DNA of 60,997 nt, taken from the NCBI RefSeq assembly GCF_000685095.1, contig NZ_BAYE01000032.1, positions 1 to 60,997 on the forward strand. The letters are read 5' to 3'. The translations under genes and the position numbers were made by a program. Position 1 is the first letter of the stretch. Each line of letters opens with the position of its first letter. Positions 7,446 through 15,276 of this stretch are shown one piece after another. This stretch comes from Paraburkholderia caledonica NBRC 102488 (GTDB taxonomy: Bacteria; Pseudomonadota; Gammaproteobacteria; Burkholderiales; Burkholderiaceae). Under the pieces are notes generated by a model. The model saw only the letters and a list, made by a program, of their open reading frames with translations. It was not told where the DNA came from and made no database searches.

Positions 7446-8744
7446 ATGCAAGTTCATGAATCGCAACCTACGGAGGCAGTGAGTCGTTTGCGCGTCGATG
7501 GCGAGCGGCTTTGGAACAGTCTCATGCAGCTCGCGAAAATTGGAGCGACCGAGAAGGGCGGCGTCTGTCGGCTCGCGCTAACGGAACTGGATCGCATCGC
7601 GCGCGACCGGGTCGTTAGTTGGGCGAAGGAAATCGGCTGCACGGTTCGCATCGACGCGATCGGCAACATTTTTGTGCGCCGCGCCGGTTTGCGCGACGAC
7701 CTGCCTCCGGTGATGACCGGCAGCCATATCGATACACAGCCGACCGGCGGCAAGTTCGACGGCAACTACGGCGTGCTCGCCGGCATCGAAGTGCTGCGCA
7801 CGCTGGCCGGTGCGAACATTACAACGCTCGCGCCGATCGAAGTCGCGGTCTGGACCAACGAGGAAGGCTCGCGCTTCGTTCCTGTGATGATGGGCTCAGG
7901 CGTGTTTGCAGGCGCTTTCACGCTCGAACATGCGCTTGCTCAGCGGGATCGGGACGGCGTGTCCGTGCGCGACGCGCTGACCGCAATCGGCTACGTTAGC
8001 GAAGACACGAAGCCGCATACCGTTGGTGCGTATTTCGAAGCACACATCGAGCAAGGCCCGGTGCTGGAAGCAAACGATAAAACTATCGGCATCGTGCAAG
8101 GCGCACTCGGTCAACGCTGGTACGACGTGACCGTGCACGGCATGGAGGCGCACGCAGGGCCGACGCCGATGGAATTGCGCCGCGATGCGCTGCTCGTTGC
8201 CGCCGACCTCATTCACGCCGTGAACCGTATCGCGCTCGATCATGCGCCGCATGGGCGCGGCACCGTAGGCTGGGTCGATGTGCATCCGAACTCACGCAAC
8301 GTGATTCCGGGCCGCGTCAAATTGACGGTCGATCTGCGCGCCGCCGACGACACCACGCTGACCGCAATGGACAGCGCGCTGCGCAGCGCCTGCACGGTCG
8401 CGAGCGAAAAAGCGGGCATCGCGGTTGATGTCGAGCCGGTCGTGTACTTCGCGCCGCAACCGTTCGCGACGGAACTGGTGGCCGCCGTCAAACACGGCGC
8501 GGAGATGCTGGGCCTCTCGTCAATGGACGTGATCAGCGGTGCCGGCCATGACGCCGTGTATCTTGCGCGCGTCGCGCCTGCTGCGATGATCTTCGTGCCC
8601 TGCAAGGACGGTATCAGCCACAACGAAATCGAGGACGCGCGCGCTGATCATCTGGAAGCCGGCTGCAACGTGTTGCTTCACGCAATGTTGAGAGCGGCGC
8701 AAATTGTCCAGACAGCGCCGATGTCGGAGGGTTCGAACGTATGA
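7446..8744 (+). CDS. Zn-dependent M20-type amidohydrolase (N-carbamoyl-L-amino acid hydrolase/allantoate amidohydrolase family)
   Basis: A 432-residue cytosolic enzyme with the binuclear metal site expected of the AllC/HyuC/beta-ureidopropionase group: GSHIDT (His94), KFDGNYG (Asp105), WTNEEG (Glu139/Glu140), HIEQGP (His200) and a C-terminal SGAGHDA (His368). The dimerisation insert HGMEAHAGPTPMELRRDA is present. These enzymes split N-carbamoyl or ureido groups from amino compounds. The exact substrate cannot be read from the sequence. It sits inside the transporter operon and overlaps the next gene by ATGA, so it probably acts on the imported compound. Confidence 0.88.
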   Translation: MQVHESQPTEAVSRLRVDGERLWNSLMQLAKIGATEKGGVCRLALTELDRIARDRVVSWAKEIGCTVRIDAIGNIFVRRAGLRDDLPPVMTGSHIDTQPTGGKFDGNYGVLAGIEVLRTLAGANITTLAPIEVAVWTNEEGSRFVPVMMGSGVFAGAFTLEHALAQRDRDGVSVRDALTAIGYVSEDTKPHTVGAYFEAHIEQGPVLEANDKTIGIVQGALGQRWYDVTVHGMEAHAGPTPMELRRDALLVAADLIHAVNRIALDHAPHGRGTVGWVDVHPNSRNVIPGRVKLTVDLRAADDTTLTAMDSALRSACTVASEKAGIAVDVEPVVYFAPQPFATELVAAVKHGAEMLGLSSMDVISGAGHDAVYLARVAPAAMIFVPCKDGISHNEIEDARADHLEAGCNVLLHAMLRAAQIVQTAPMSEGSNV

Positions 8745-10240
8745 AAATCCTTATTGCGCGGATGAATCACGAGACCAACACGTTCTCGCCGGTGCCGACG
8801 CCGTTGTCCGCTTTCGGCCAGAACGGTGCGAACGCCGGCCCGAGCTTCAACGACGACGCGTTCAACGACAACAACGGCATGCAGACCGCAATGGCCGCAT
8901 TCATCGACGCCGCTGCGCGCGAAGGCGCGCAGATCGTTACGCCGGTGTCGGCGGCGGCCAACCCGAGCGGGCCCGTCGAAGCGGCCGCATACGACGCAAT
9001 CTGCGACGCAATTCTGGCAGCCGCGAGCGGATGCGATGCAGTGATGCTAGACCTGCACGGCGCAATGGTCGCGGAAAATTCGAATGACGGCGAGGGCGAT
9101 CTCCTCGAACGCGTGCGCGCGGCATTGCCCAATGCCCCGATTGCCGTCGCGCTCGATCTGCACGGCAATGTCACGCAGAAAATGATCGACAACGCGGACG
9201 TAATCGTCAGCTTCAAGACCTATCCGCACGTCGATATGTATGAAACCGGCGCGCACGCCGCGCGTCTGCTGTTTGCTCTGATACATGGCGAGGCGAAGCC
9301 GGTCATCGCCTGGCGCCAGCCGCCGCTGCTCACGCACACGCTGCGCAGCGCAACCGCTGAGGGCGCGATGAAGCGTGCCGTCGACGCCGCGCGCGCCGCC
9401 GAGGCCGACGGCATGCTCGCGGTCTCGGTGTTGTCCGGCTTTTCGCTCGCGGATATCGCTGCGCCGTGTATCAGCGTCGTGGTTGTCGGCAATGGAGAGC
9501 GCGCGCAAGCGGAAGCAGTGGCCGAGCGAATCGCGCAACAAATCTGGAACGAGCGCGAGGAGTTCGTCTATCGCAGCGCGCCGCTCGCCGAATCGGTTGC
9601 CCAAGCCGCCGCTCTAGCGAAAGACGCCGACAAGCCGGTGCTGCTGCTGGATCATGGCGACAACTGCATGTCGGGCGGCACGTGCGACACGATGGATCTG
9701 CTCGAAGAAGCGCTCCGGCAGAATCTGGAAGGCATCGTCACTGGGCCGTTGTGCGATCCGCAGGCGGTGGCCGCATTGATGGCCGCGGGCGTCGGCAGCG
9801 CGGTGACCGTCACGATCGGCAACAAGGTTGGAAGCAGTGCGGTGACGCCGCGCGCGCCCGTCGCGATGACCGGTGTGGTGCGCGCCTTGACCGACGGCGA
9901 ATATGTGATCAGCGGTCCGACTTACACCGGACAGCGAGCACACATGGGACGCGCCGCGGTTCTCGATACGGGCACGGTGAAACTGGTCGTGACCGAACAC
10001 ACGCATGAGCCGTGGGACCTCGGCGTGTTCGAAAGCGTTGGTATCGACCCGCGTCGCGCGCGCTTCCTGCTACTCAAATCGCGCATGTATTGCCGTCCGG
10101 TTTTCGTGCCGATCTCCGCCGGGCTCGTGGAATGCGATAGCCGGGGCGTGACGAGTTCGGACTACGGCCTGTTCGCTTTCCGGAATATCCGGCGCCCGGT
10201 CTTTCCGCTTGATGCAAATACCGAATGGAGCGCGTCGTAA
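8741..10240 (+). CDS. M81 family (MlrC-like) metallopeptidase
   Basis: A 499-residue protein of the MlrC family, named after the enzyme finishing microcystin-LR breakdown. The hallmark MNHETNTFSP is at residues 8-17. It is followed by MLDLHGAMV, ALDLHGNVTQK, KTYPHVDMYETG and LLDHGDNCMSGGTCDT, together providing His/Asp metal ligands. The pairing with an M20 amidohydrolase and a liv-type transporter recurs in proteobacteria, where the real substrate is usually unknown. Microcystin degradation is not implied. It ends the operon; the tRNA promoter begins 42 bp later. Confidence 0.88.
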   Translation: MKILIARMNHETNTFSPVPTPLSAFGQNGANAGPSFNDDAFNDNNGMQTAMAAFIDAAAREGAQIVTPVSAAANPSGPVEAAAYDAICDAILAAASGCDAVMLDLHGAMVAENSNDGEGDLLERVRAALPNAPIAVALDLHGNVTQKMIDNADVIVSFKTYPHVDMYETGAHAARLLFALIHGEAKPVIAWRQPPLLTHTLRSATAEGAMKRAVDAARAAEADGMLAVSVLSGFSLADIAAPCISVVVVGNGERAQAEAVAERIAQQIWNEREEFVYRSAPLAESVAQAAALAKDADKPVLLLDHGDNCMSGGTCDTMDLLEEALRQNLEGIVTGPLCDPQAVAALMAAGVGSAVTVTIGNKVGSSAVTPRAPVAMTGVVRALTDGEYVISGPTYTGQRAHMGRAAVLDTGTVKLVVTEHTHEPWDLGVFESVGIDPRRARFLLLKSRMYCRPVFVPISAGLVECDSRGVTSSDYGLFAFRNIRRPVFPLDANTEWSAS

Positions 10241-10281
10241 TGCGTGGCGCGAGCGTCGACAACAAGAATGCCGTCTGACTC

Positions 10282-10310
10282 TTGTACAGTTTCGACAGAC
10301 TCTCTATAAT
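10282..10310 (+). promoter_or_regulatory. tRNA-Val promoter
   Basis: TTGTAC (10282-10287), a 17-bp spacer and a perfect TATAAT (10305-10310) lie just upstream of the tRNA, with initiation expected near 10317. Confidence 0.75.
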
Positions 10311-10322
10311 TCGCGCCTCTAC

Positions 10323-10399
10323 AGGCTCGTAGCTCAGTTGGTTAGAGCACCACCTTGACATGGTGGGGGTCGTTGGTTCGAATCCAATCGAGCCTACCA
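10323..10399 (+). tRNA. tRNA-Val (GAC anticodon)
   Basis: A 77-nt cloverleaf. The acceptor stem AGGCTCG pairs with CGAGCCT, the D-arm is GCTC..GAGC, and the anticodon stem CCACC/GGTGG encloses TTGACAT with anticodon GAC. The T-arm contains TTCGAAT, and the CCA end is encoded (10397-10399). It reads valine codons GUC and GUU. Confidence 0.97.
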
Positions 10400-10412
10400 A
10401 CGCATCAGTGAG

Positions 10413-10442
10413 GTGGACGAAAGCGGCTCCGCTTTCGTCCAC
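10413..10442 (+). terminator. 14-bp perfect hairpin after the tRNA
   Basis: GTGGACGAAAGCGG, loop CT and CCGCTTTCGTCCAC form a perfect 14-bp stem 13 bp after the tRNA 3' end. There is no strong T-run (ACTGTCCTGTC follows), so it may be a weak or bidirectional terminator or a processing hairpin. It also faces the 3' end of the minus-strand amidohydrolase gene. Confidence 0.6.
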
Positions 10443-10491
10443 TGTCCTGTCAAAACAGTCGCTGTAACTCCTCGCTTTCTTCTCTCCGCAT

Positions 10492-11388
10492 TCAATACGT
10501 CGCGCGTTGCACGGCGGCCGTCGTTGCGGACGCATTCACGACAGACTCAACGTCGAATCCATAGAACGAACGAGCAGTGGTGCGCAAGATCGCGCCGAGA
10601 GCGGTCGAATCGAGACCGGCGTCAAGCAGCGTCGACAAGGTGTCGCCATAGCTCGTCACCGCTTCGTATTGCGTGTGCGGCCAGTCGCTGCCCCACATCA
10701 AACGGTCCGGGCCGAATTGCTCGATCAATTGCTGTGTTGCATCTGCAACGAACCGCGAATCCGGTGCGGTACAGCGATATGCGCCCGACAGCTTCACCCA
10801 CACACGCCGCGTCTTGCCAAAGCCGAGCAGCGCTTGGAACCCCTGATCCTGCGTGCCCAAAGCCGGATCGGGCCGGCCGAAATGATCGACGACGACTCGC
10901 ACGCCGCGCTCCAGAAGCTGGTCGATCAGCGGTGCCAGATCGGCTGCGTTTCTGTGCAACTCGACATGCCAATCCAGTCGCGCAACGTGGTCCAGCAACG
11001 ACGTCCACGGTCGCGCGCGCAAATCCGGCAGCGTCTGCTCGATAAGGTTAAGGCGAACGCCCGTCACGCAACGCCTATGCAGATCGTCAAGATCATTCGC
11101 GCTTATGTCTGGGGCAACGACAGCAACGCCGCGCAGACGCTCGGTGTCCGCGGATAACGCTTGCAACAGATAACTATTGTCGGTGCCGAGAAAGCTCGGC
11201 TGCACGAGTACCGCATGCGTCATTCCATGCGCGTTCAGCAGCGGCAGATAGTCGTCGAGCGTTGCGTCGTAGGCGGGCGCGTAGCGGCGGTCGCCGGTCA
11301 ACGGCAAGCCCTGCTCGAAAACGTGTGCGTGGGTGTCGACGCCAGCGTGTGCAAACGACGGTAAGGATGCGTGTGCGTTCATATTCAA
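10492..11388 (-). CDS. Amidohydrolase (PDC hydrolase/LigI-like)
   Basis: A 298-residue TIM-barrel hydrolase of the Amidohydro_2 family. It shows VDTHAHVFEQ (His20, His22), HVELHRNA (His145), VVVDHFGRPD (Asp168/His169) and LMWGSDWPHT (Asp235), as expected for COG3618 enzymes such as 2-pyrone-4,6-dicarboxylate lactonase. Family members act on several lactones and carboxylates, so the LigI assignment is tentative. The start at 11388 shares ATGA with the stop of the upstream MFS gene, so both are one operon transcribed leftward from about 12.73 kb. Confidence 0.82.
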   Translation of the reverse strand: MNMNAHASLPSFAHAGVDTHAHVFEQGLPLTGDRRYAPAYDATLDDYLPLLNAHGMTHAVLVQPSFLGTDNSYLLQALSADTERLRGVAVVAPDISANDLDDLHRRCVTGVRLNLIEQTLPDLRARPWTSLLDHVARLDWHVELHRNAADLAPLIDQLLERGVRVVVDHFGRPDPALGTQDQGFQALLGFGKTRRVWVKLSGAYRCTAPDSRFVADATQQLIEQFGPDRLMWGSDWPHTQYEAVTSYGDTLSTLLDAGLDSTALGAILRTTARSFYGFDVESVVNASATTAAVQRATY

Positions 11389-12704
11389 CTGCGCGGGGAG
11401 TTCAGGTTGAGGCGCGCTGCGTCGGCGGCATCGGCGGCATCTGCGGCCCGCTCCGGCGCGCTATCACGCAGACGCTTGCCGCGCGTTTCCGGAAGCAGCA
11501 GTACCGCGGTCATCGCAAGCCCGTAGGCAATGGCTGCGTCGATGCCGATGGCCGCGCCGAGCGACATCGAATGGCTCATGTAGCCGACCAGAACCGGAAA
11601 GCCTGCGGATGCAATGCGCCCGAAGTTGTAGCAGAAGCCGACGCCGGTGCCACGCATGTCGGCGGGATACAGTTCGTTGAAGAGCGGGCCGAGGCTCGCC
11701 GGAATGCCGGCGGCAAAGAGGCCGAGCGGGAAGCCAAGCACGAGCATCTGCATATTCGTCAACGGCAACATCACGTATGCGAGCACGGTGACGATGCAGC
11801 AGAAAGCGAATAACGCGATGTTGCGACGCCGGCCGATCCGGTCGAGCAGGTACGCGCTCAGCATGCAGCCGCACCAGAACGCGACGATTACGACAGCGAG
11901 GTAACCGCCGGTATTCAACACCGACAGATGCCGTTCCTTCGCGAGAAACGTGGGCAGCCACGTCATGATCGCGTAGTAGCCGCCGTGAGCGCCCGTGCCG
12001 AGCACCGCACCGATGATCGTGGTTCGAAGGACGCGAGGCTGAAACACTTGCAGGATCTGACCGAACGCTGAGACCTTGGGACCGACTCGCGCGCCGGCGG
12101 GCTCAATGCGCACCGGCTCTTTCAGATTGCGCCGCACAAATAGCACGAGGCCGGCGGGCAGCAGGCCGACTGCGAACATCACGCGCCAGGCGGTGTCGGC
12201 GGGAAGCCATGAGAATACGGCTGCGTAGACCAGCACCGCGGCGCCCCAACCCACGGCCCACGCGCTTTGCACCGCGCCCATTGCCTTGCCGCGATGTTCG
12301 GTGCGGATCGTCTCCGCCATGAGCACAGCACCGGCAGCCCATTCGCCGCCGAATCCAAAGCCTTGCAGCGCTTTAAGCAGCAACAGCTGCGGGAAATTCT
12401 GAGCGAATGCGCACAGGAAGGTGAAGCCGGCGAACCAGAGAATCGTCATCTGCAAGGTGCGCACTCGGCCGAAGCGGTCCGACAGCGCGCCAGCAATCCA
12501 GCCGCCTAGCGCCGACGAGACCAGGGTCACACCGCTGATCGCGCCCGCCTGCGTGTGGTCGATGCCATACGCCGCGATGATCGCTGGAATGGCAAGCGTG
12601 AACATCTGCACGTCGAGCGCGTCCAGACCCCATCCCGCGAAACACCCCCAGAAGGTGTTGCGCTCCACAGGCGTGCCCTGCCTGTACCAATTGAACATAG
12701 CCAT
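11385..12704 (-). CDS. MFS transporter, carboxylate/aromatic acid type
   Basis: A 439-residue twelve-helix permease. The loop 2-3 motif GGWIAGALSDRFGRVRT and GGEWAAGAVLMAETI in helix 5 resemble the sialate/AAHS (metabolite:H+ symporter) branch. It is translationally coupled to the PDC-hydrolase-like enzyme, so it probably imports that enzyme's substrate, a lactone or dicarboxylate. The operator-like sequence at 12734-12757 lies about 30 bp upstream of its start. Confidence 0.88.
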   Translation of the reverse strand: MAMFNWYRQGTPVERNTFWGCFAGWGLDALDVQMFTLAIPAIIAAYGIDHTQAGAISGVTLVSSALGGWIAGALSDRFGRVRTLQMTILWFAGFTFLCAFAQNFPQLLLLKALQGFGFGGEWAAGAVLMAETIRTEHRGKAMGAVQSAWAVGWGAAVLVYAAVFSWLPADTAWRVMFAVGLLPAGLVLFVRRNLKEPVRIEPAGARVGPKVSAFGQILQVFQPRVLRTTIIGAVLGTGAHGGYYAIMTWLPTFLAKERHLSVLNTGGYLAVVIVAFWCGCMLSAYLLDRIGRRRNIALFAFCCIVTVLAYVMLPLTNMQMLVLGFPLGLFAAGIPASLGPLFNELYPADMRGTGVGFCYNFGRIASAGFPVLVGYMSHSMSLGAAIGIDAAIAYGLAMTAVLLLPETRGKRLRDSAPERAADAADAADAARLNLNSPRS

Positions 12705-12733
12705 CTCCGTCCGTTCGTCCTGCTGTTCCAGTG

Positions 12734-12757
12734 ATTCATATATATGACTGTATGAAT
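12734..12757. promoter_or_regulatory. GntR/UTRA operator candidate, site 1
   Basis: ATTCATA (12734-12740) and TATGAAT (12751-12757) are perfect 7-bp inverted arms flanking TATATGACTG. The block recurs almost unchanged at 13709-13734, and its right half again at 12849-12859, in front of all three transcription units around the GntR gene. Confidence 0.68.
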
Positions 12758-12848
12758 CTTGCGCCCATTCGGACTGCTGGTCATTGGGTAATAACCCTTG
12801 CTCGCTTTCGATCGATTCAATGCGGTACAGTAGTTACTCCTCTGCATA

Positions 12849-12859
12849 ACTGTATGAAT
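12849..12859. promoter_or_regulatory. GntR/UTRA operator candidate, half site
   Basis: ACTGTATGAAT matches the right half of site 1 exactly. It ends 2 bp before the regulator's ATG, in the place where a Shine-Dalgarno sequence would sit, suggesting direct autoregulation and possibly a leaderless message. Confidence 0.5.
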
Positions 12860-12861
12860 CC

Positions 12862-13605
12862 ATGAATACGGCGTCTTTCGTGTCCAGGCCGGACGACCGG
12901 CTGCCCCGTTATCAGCAATTGCGCGACGACCTCGTGAGCCGCATTGCCGCCGGCGAATGGGCGCCCGAAGAGGCCATCGCTACCGAGGCGGAACTAGGCC
13001 AGTTCTACAACGTTTCGACCGGCACCGTGCGCAAGGCGATCGACCTGCTGGTCAGCGACGGCGTGCTTACCCGCACTCAAGGCAAAGGCACGTTCGTGCG
13101 GCGGCCGCGCTTCGATTCGTCGCTGTTCCGCTTCTTTCGTTTTGTCTCGCGCGACGGCCAGCCGGTGCGCCCCACCGCGCGCGTCCTGAGGCGCGAGGTG
13201 GTGAAGCCCAATGAAGAGATTCGCAACGCTCTGCGGATGAAGGCCTCGGAGAAGGCAATTCATCTGTCGCGCGTGCGAATGATCGAAGGGCAGGCGGTGT
13301 TGTCGGAGGAAATCTGGCTGCCGCGCGCCCGCTTCGAAGCGCTTGCCGCGTTGCCGCTCGACAAATTCGAAGACCTGCTGTACCCGCTCTACGAACGGCT
13401 CTGCAAGCAGATGGTGGCCTCGGCGACCGAAATACTCCGCGTAGAACAGGCTACCGCCGAAACCGCCTCACTGCTCGGCATGAAAACCGGCAGCCCGGTG
13501 ATTCTGGTTCACCGCGTCGCCTCCGACTTCGCCGGCACGCCGTTCGAATGGCGCAGCACGCGCGGCGCGGCCGATACGTTCCAGTACCAGGTCGAAATTC
13601 GCTAG
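12862..13605 (+). CDS. GntR family regulator, HutC/UTRA subfamily
   Basis: A 247-residue regulator. The N-terminal winged helix (about 15-85) carries RYQQLRDDLVSRIAAGEW, VSTGTVRKAIDLLVSDGVLT and the wing RTQGKGTFVRRP. A UTRA ligand domain follows (about 100-245), with SEEIWLPRARFEAL and the terminal EWRSTRGAADTFQYQVEIR. It diverges from the MFS-amidohydrolase operon and precedes a second MFS. Shared operator-like sequences lie before all three units. No recognisable ribosome binding site precedes the ATG. Confidence 0.9.
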   Translation: MNTASFVSRPDDRLPRYQQLRDDLVSRIAAGEWAPEEAIATEAELGQFYNVSTGTVRKAIDLLVSDGVLTRTQGKGTFVRRPRFDSSLFRFFRFVSRDGQPVRPTARVLRREVVKPNEEIRNALRMKASEKAIHLSRVRMIEGQAVLSEEIWLPRARFEALAALPLDKFEDLLYPLYERLCKQMVASATEILRVEQATAETASLLGMKTGSPVILVHRVASDFAGTPFEWRSTRGAADTFQYQVEIR

Positions 13606-13708
13606 ACCCGCGTTAGCCCGCCGGTTTCCGCCGAACACAGCTTCCCACTCAGGGTGGCGTTGCCCGTCATGCGGGTATCACCCCATGGCGTCCGGCTGAA
13701 ATTCCTAC

Positions 13709-13734
13709 AATCATATATATGACTGTATCAATTT
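13709..13734. promoter_or_regulatory. GntR/UTRA operator candidate, site 2
   Basis: The core TCATATATATGACTGTAT is identical to site 1, followed by CAATT instead of GAATC. It lies 35 bp upstream of the second MFS gene, overlapping the likely promoter region (TACAAT at 13706-13711). Confidence 0.65.
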
Positions 13735-13768
13735 TTATTTGCCGGGCAGTCGGGCAAGCGGAGAAACC

Positions 13769-15073
13769 ATGTCCACACAACTAACATTCGAGCAGCAGGT
13801 CATGAAAAAGATGGCGTGGCGGTTAATGCCGCTGCTCATCGTCATGTTCCTGATTTCGTTCATCGACCGCCAGAACGTCGGCTTCGCCAAGCTGGAGATG
13901 GTGCACGACCTCGGCATGACCGAAGCGTCGTACGGATTGGGCGCGTCGCTGTTCTTCATCGGCTATCTGCTGTTCGAGGTGCCCAGCACGCTCGCGCTGC
14001 ATCGCTTCGGCGCGCGTGCGTGGCTCGCCCGCATTATGATGACGTGGGGCATCGTCACGGTGCTGATGGCGTTTGCCCGTTCGCTGCCGGTGTTTTATTC
14101 GTTCCGCTTTGCGTTGGGCGTCGCTGAAGCCGGGTTCTATCCGGGCGTGATCTATTACCTCACGCAGTGGTTCCCGCAGAGCTATCGCACGAAAGTGCTT
14201 GGCTTCTTCACGCTCGGCAGTTCGCTCGCCAATATGCTCGGCTCGCTGATCGGCGGCCTGTTGCTCACGTTGGGCGGCACGTGGGGGTTTGCCGGCTGGC
14301 AGTGGGTGTTCATCGCGACCGGTCTGCCGGCCGTGGTGATCGCATTTGTCGCGCTGAAGTATCTGCCGAATTCGGTGAGCGACGCACCGTTCCTCTCGCA
14401 ACAGGAAAAGGATGTGGTGCTCGCCGCGCTCAAGCGCGAAGCAGCGGAGGATGCCAAGGCGACGCATCCGTGGGCTGCGCTGCTCGATCCGAGGGTGCTG
14501 ATGTTCGCGCTGACCTACATGCTGATGTCGACGTCGCTGTACGGCGTGACCTACTGGATGCCGACGCTGCTCAAGAGCGACGGTGTATCGTCGTCGCTCA
14601 ATGGCGTGCTCAATATGATTCCGTGGGCGCTCGCCACGCTGCTGTTGCTCTGGCTTCCCGGCAAGCTCAAGCGTGAGCGCGTGGTCTTGAGGGCGATGAG
14701 CATTGTTGCAGCGGTTGGCGTGGTGGGCTTCTCGTCGAGCCTCGTGCTGCCCACCGCAACGCTGCGCTTTGCGGCGCTATGCGTGGGCGGGGCATGCATT
14801 CCGTTACTGTATCCGTGCTTCTGGTCGCTGCCGCCGCGCTTTTTCTCGGGCGCACGCGCCGCTGCGAGTGTCGCGGCGATCAATGCGATCGGCAATCTCG
14901 GCGGCTTCGCGGGGCAGAACCTGATGCCTTATGTCGGCAAAGCGGCGCATAGCCAGATTGCGCCGATGCTGGTGCCCACTGCATGTCTTCTGACGTTGGG
15001 AATTGGTACGGGCATCGCTGCTTTGGTCAGCGCCCGCCGTCGCACAACACTTGCAGCAGCAACGGTACGTTAG
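13769..15073 (+). CDS. MFS transporter, ACS (anion:cation symporter) family
   Basis: A 434-residue, twelve-helix permease. ACS family signatures include FLISFIDRQNVGFAKLEM in helix 1, LFFIGYLLFEVPSTLALHRF and GVAEAGFYPGVIYYLTQWFP. ATG 13769 is chosen over the upstream TTG at 13739 because GGAG lies 7 bp before it and it gives the standard short N-terminus. ACS members import organic anions such as tartrate, phthalate or hexuronates. It probably belongs to the GntR regulon and duplicates or complements the MFS at 11385-12704. Confidence 0.9.
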   Translation: MSTQLTFEQQVMKKMAWRLMPLLIVMFLISFIDRQNVGFAKLEMVHDLGMTEASYGLGASLFFIGYLLFEVPSTLALHRFGARAWLARIMMTWGIVTVLMAFARSLPVFYSFRFALGVAEAGFYPGVIYYLTQWFPQSYRTKVLGFFTLGSSLANMLGSLIGGLLLTLGGTWGFAGWQWVFIATGLPAVVIAFVALKYLPNSVSDAPFLSQQEKDVVLAALKREAAEDAKATHPWAALLDPRVLMFALTYMLMSTSLYGVTYWMPTLLKSDGVSSSLNGVLNMIPWALATLLLLWLPGKLKRERVVLRAMSIVAAVGVVGFSSSLVLPTATLRFAALCVGGACIPLLYPCFWSLPPRFFSGARAAASVAAINAIGNLGGFAGQNLMPYVGKAAHSQIAPMLVPTACLLTLGIGTGIAALVSARRRTTLAAATVR

Positions 15074-15141
15074 CGCGACTAGACGCAGTGTGACGCGGCC
15101 GTGTCTATGCAGGGCCGCTAGCACGCATTGTTAAGCCCGCC

Positions 15142-15276
15142 TCAAGGACGAAGCAGGTCGAAGCTCGCCAGCACGAGCACACCGGTCACCGCGATCAGCG
15201 CCACCGAATGCTGACCGAAGTAGAGAAGCGCCGCAGCCGACCACGACGCGAGCGTGAATACCGCGAGCTTTTTCAT
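15142..15276 (-). CDS. Small membrane protein (44 residues)
   Basis: A short gene overlapping the stop of the DUF318 permease by ATGA (15273-15276). The product MKKLAVFTLASWSAAALLYF, then GQHSVALIAVTGVLVLASFD, then LLRP, has two hydrophobic segments separated by GQHS. Its length, two-helix layout and coupling suggest an accessory subunit of the permease. I do not recognise a named family. Confidence 0.65.
   Translation of the reverse strand: MKKLAVFTLASWSAAALLYFGQHSVALIAVTGVLVLASFDLLRP

Noticed and set aside
8741..10240. Microcystin degradation gene mlrC
   Set aside because: Only family-level motifs are visible. No mlrA, mlrB or mlrD homologue is nearby, and the family is widespread in bacteria that do not degrade microcystin.
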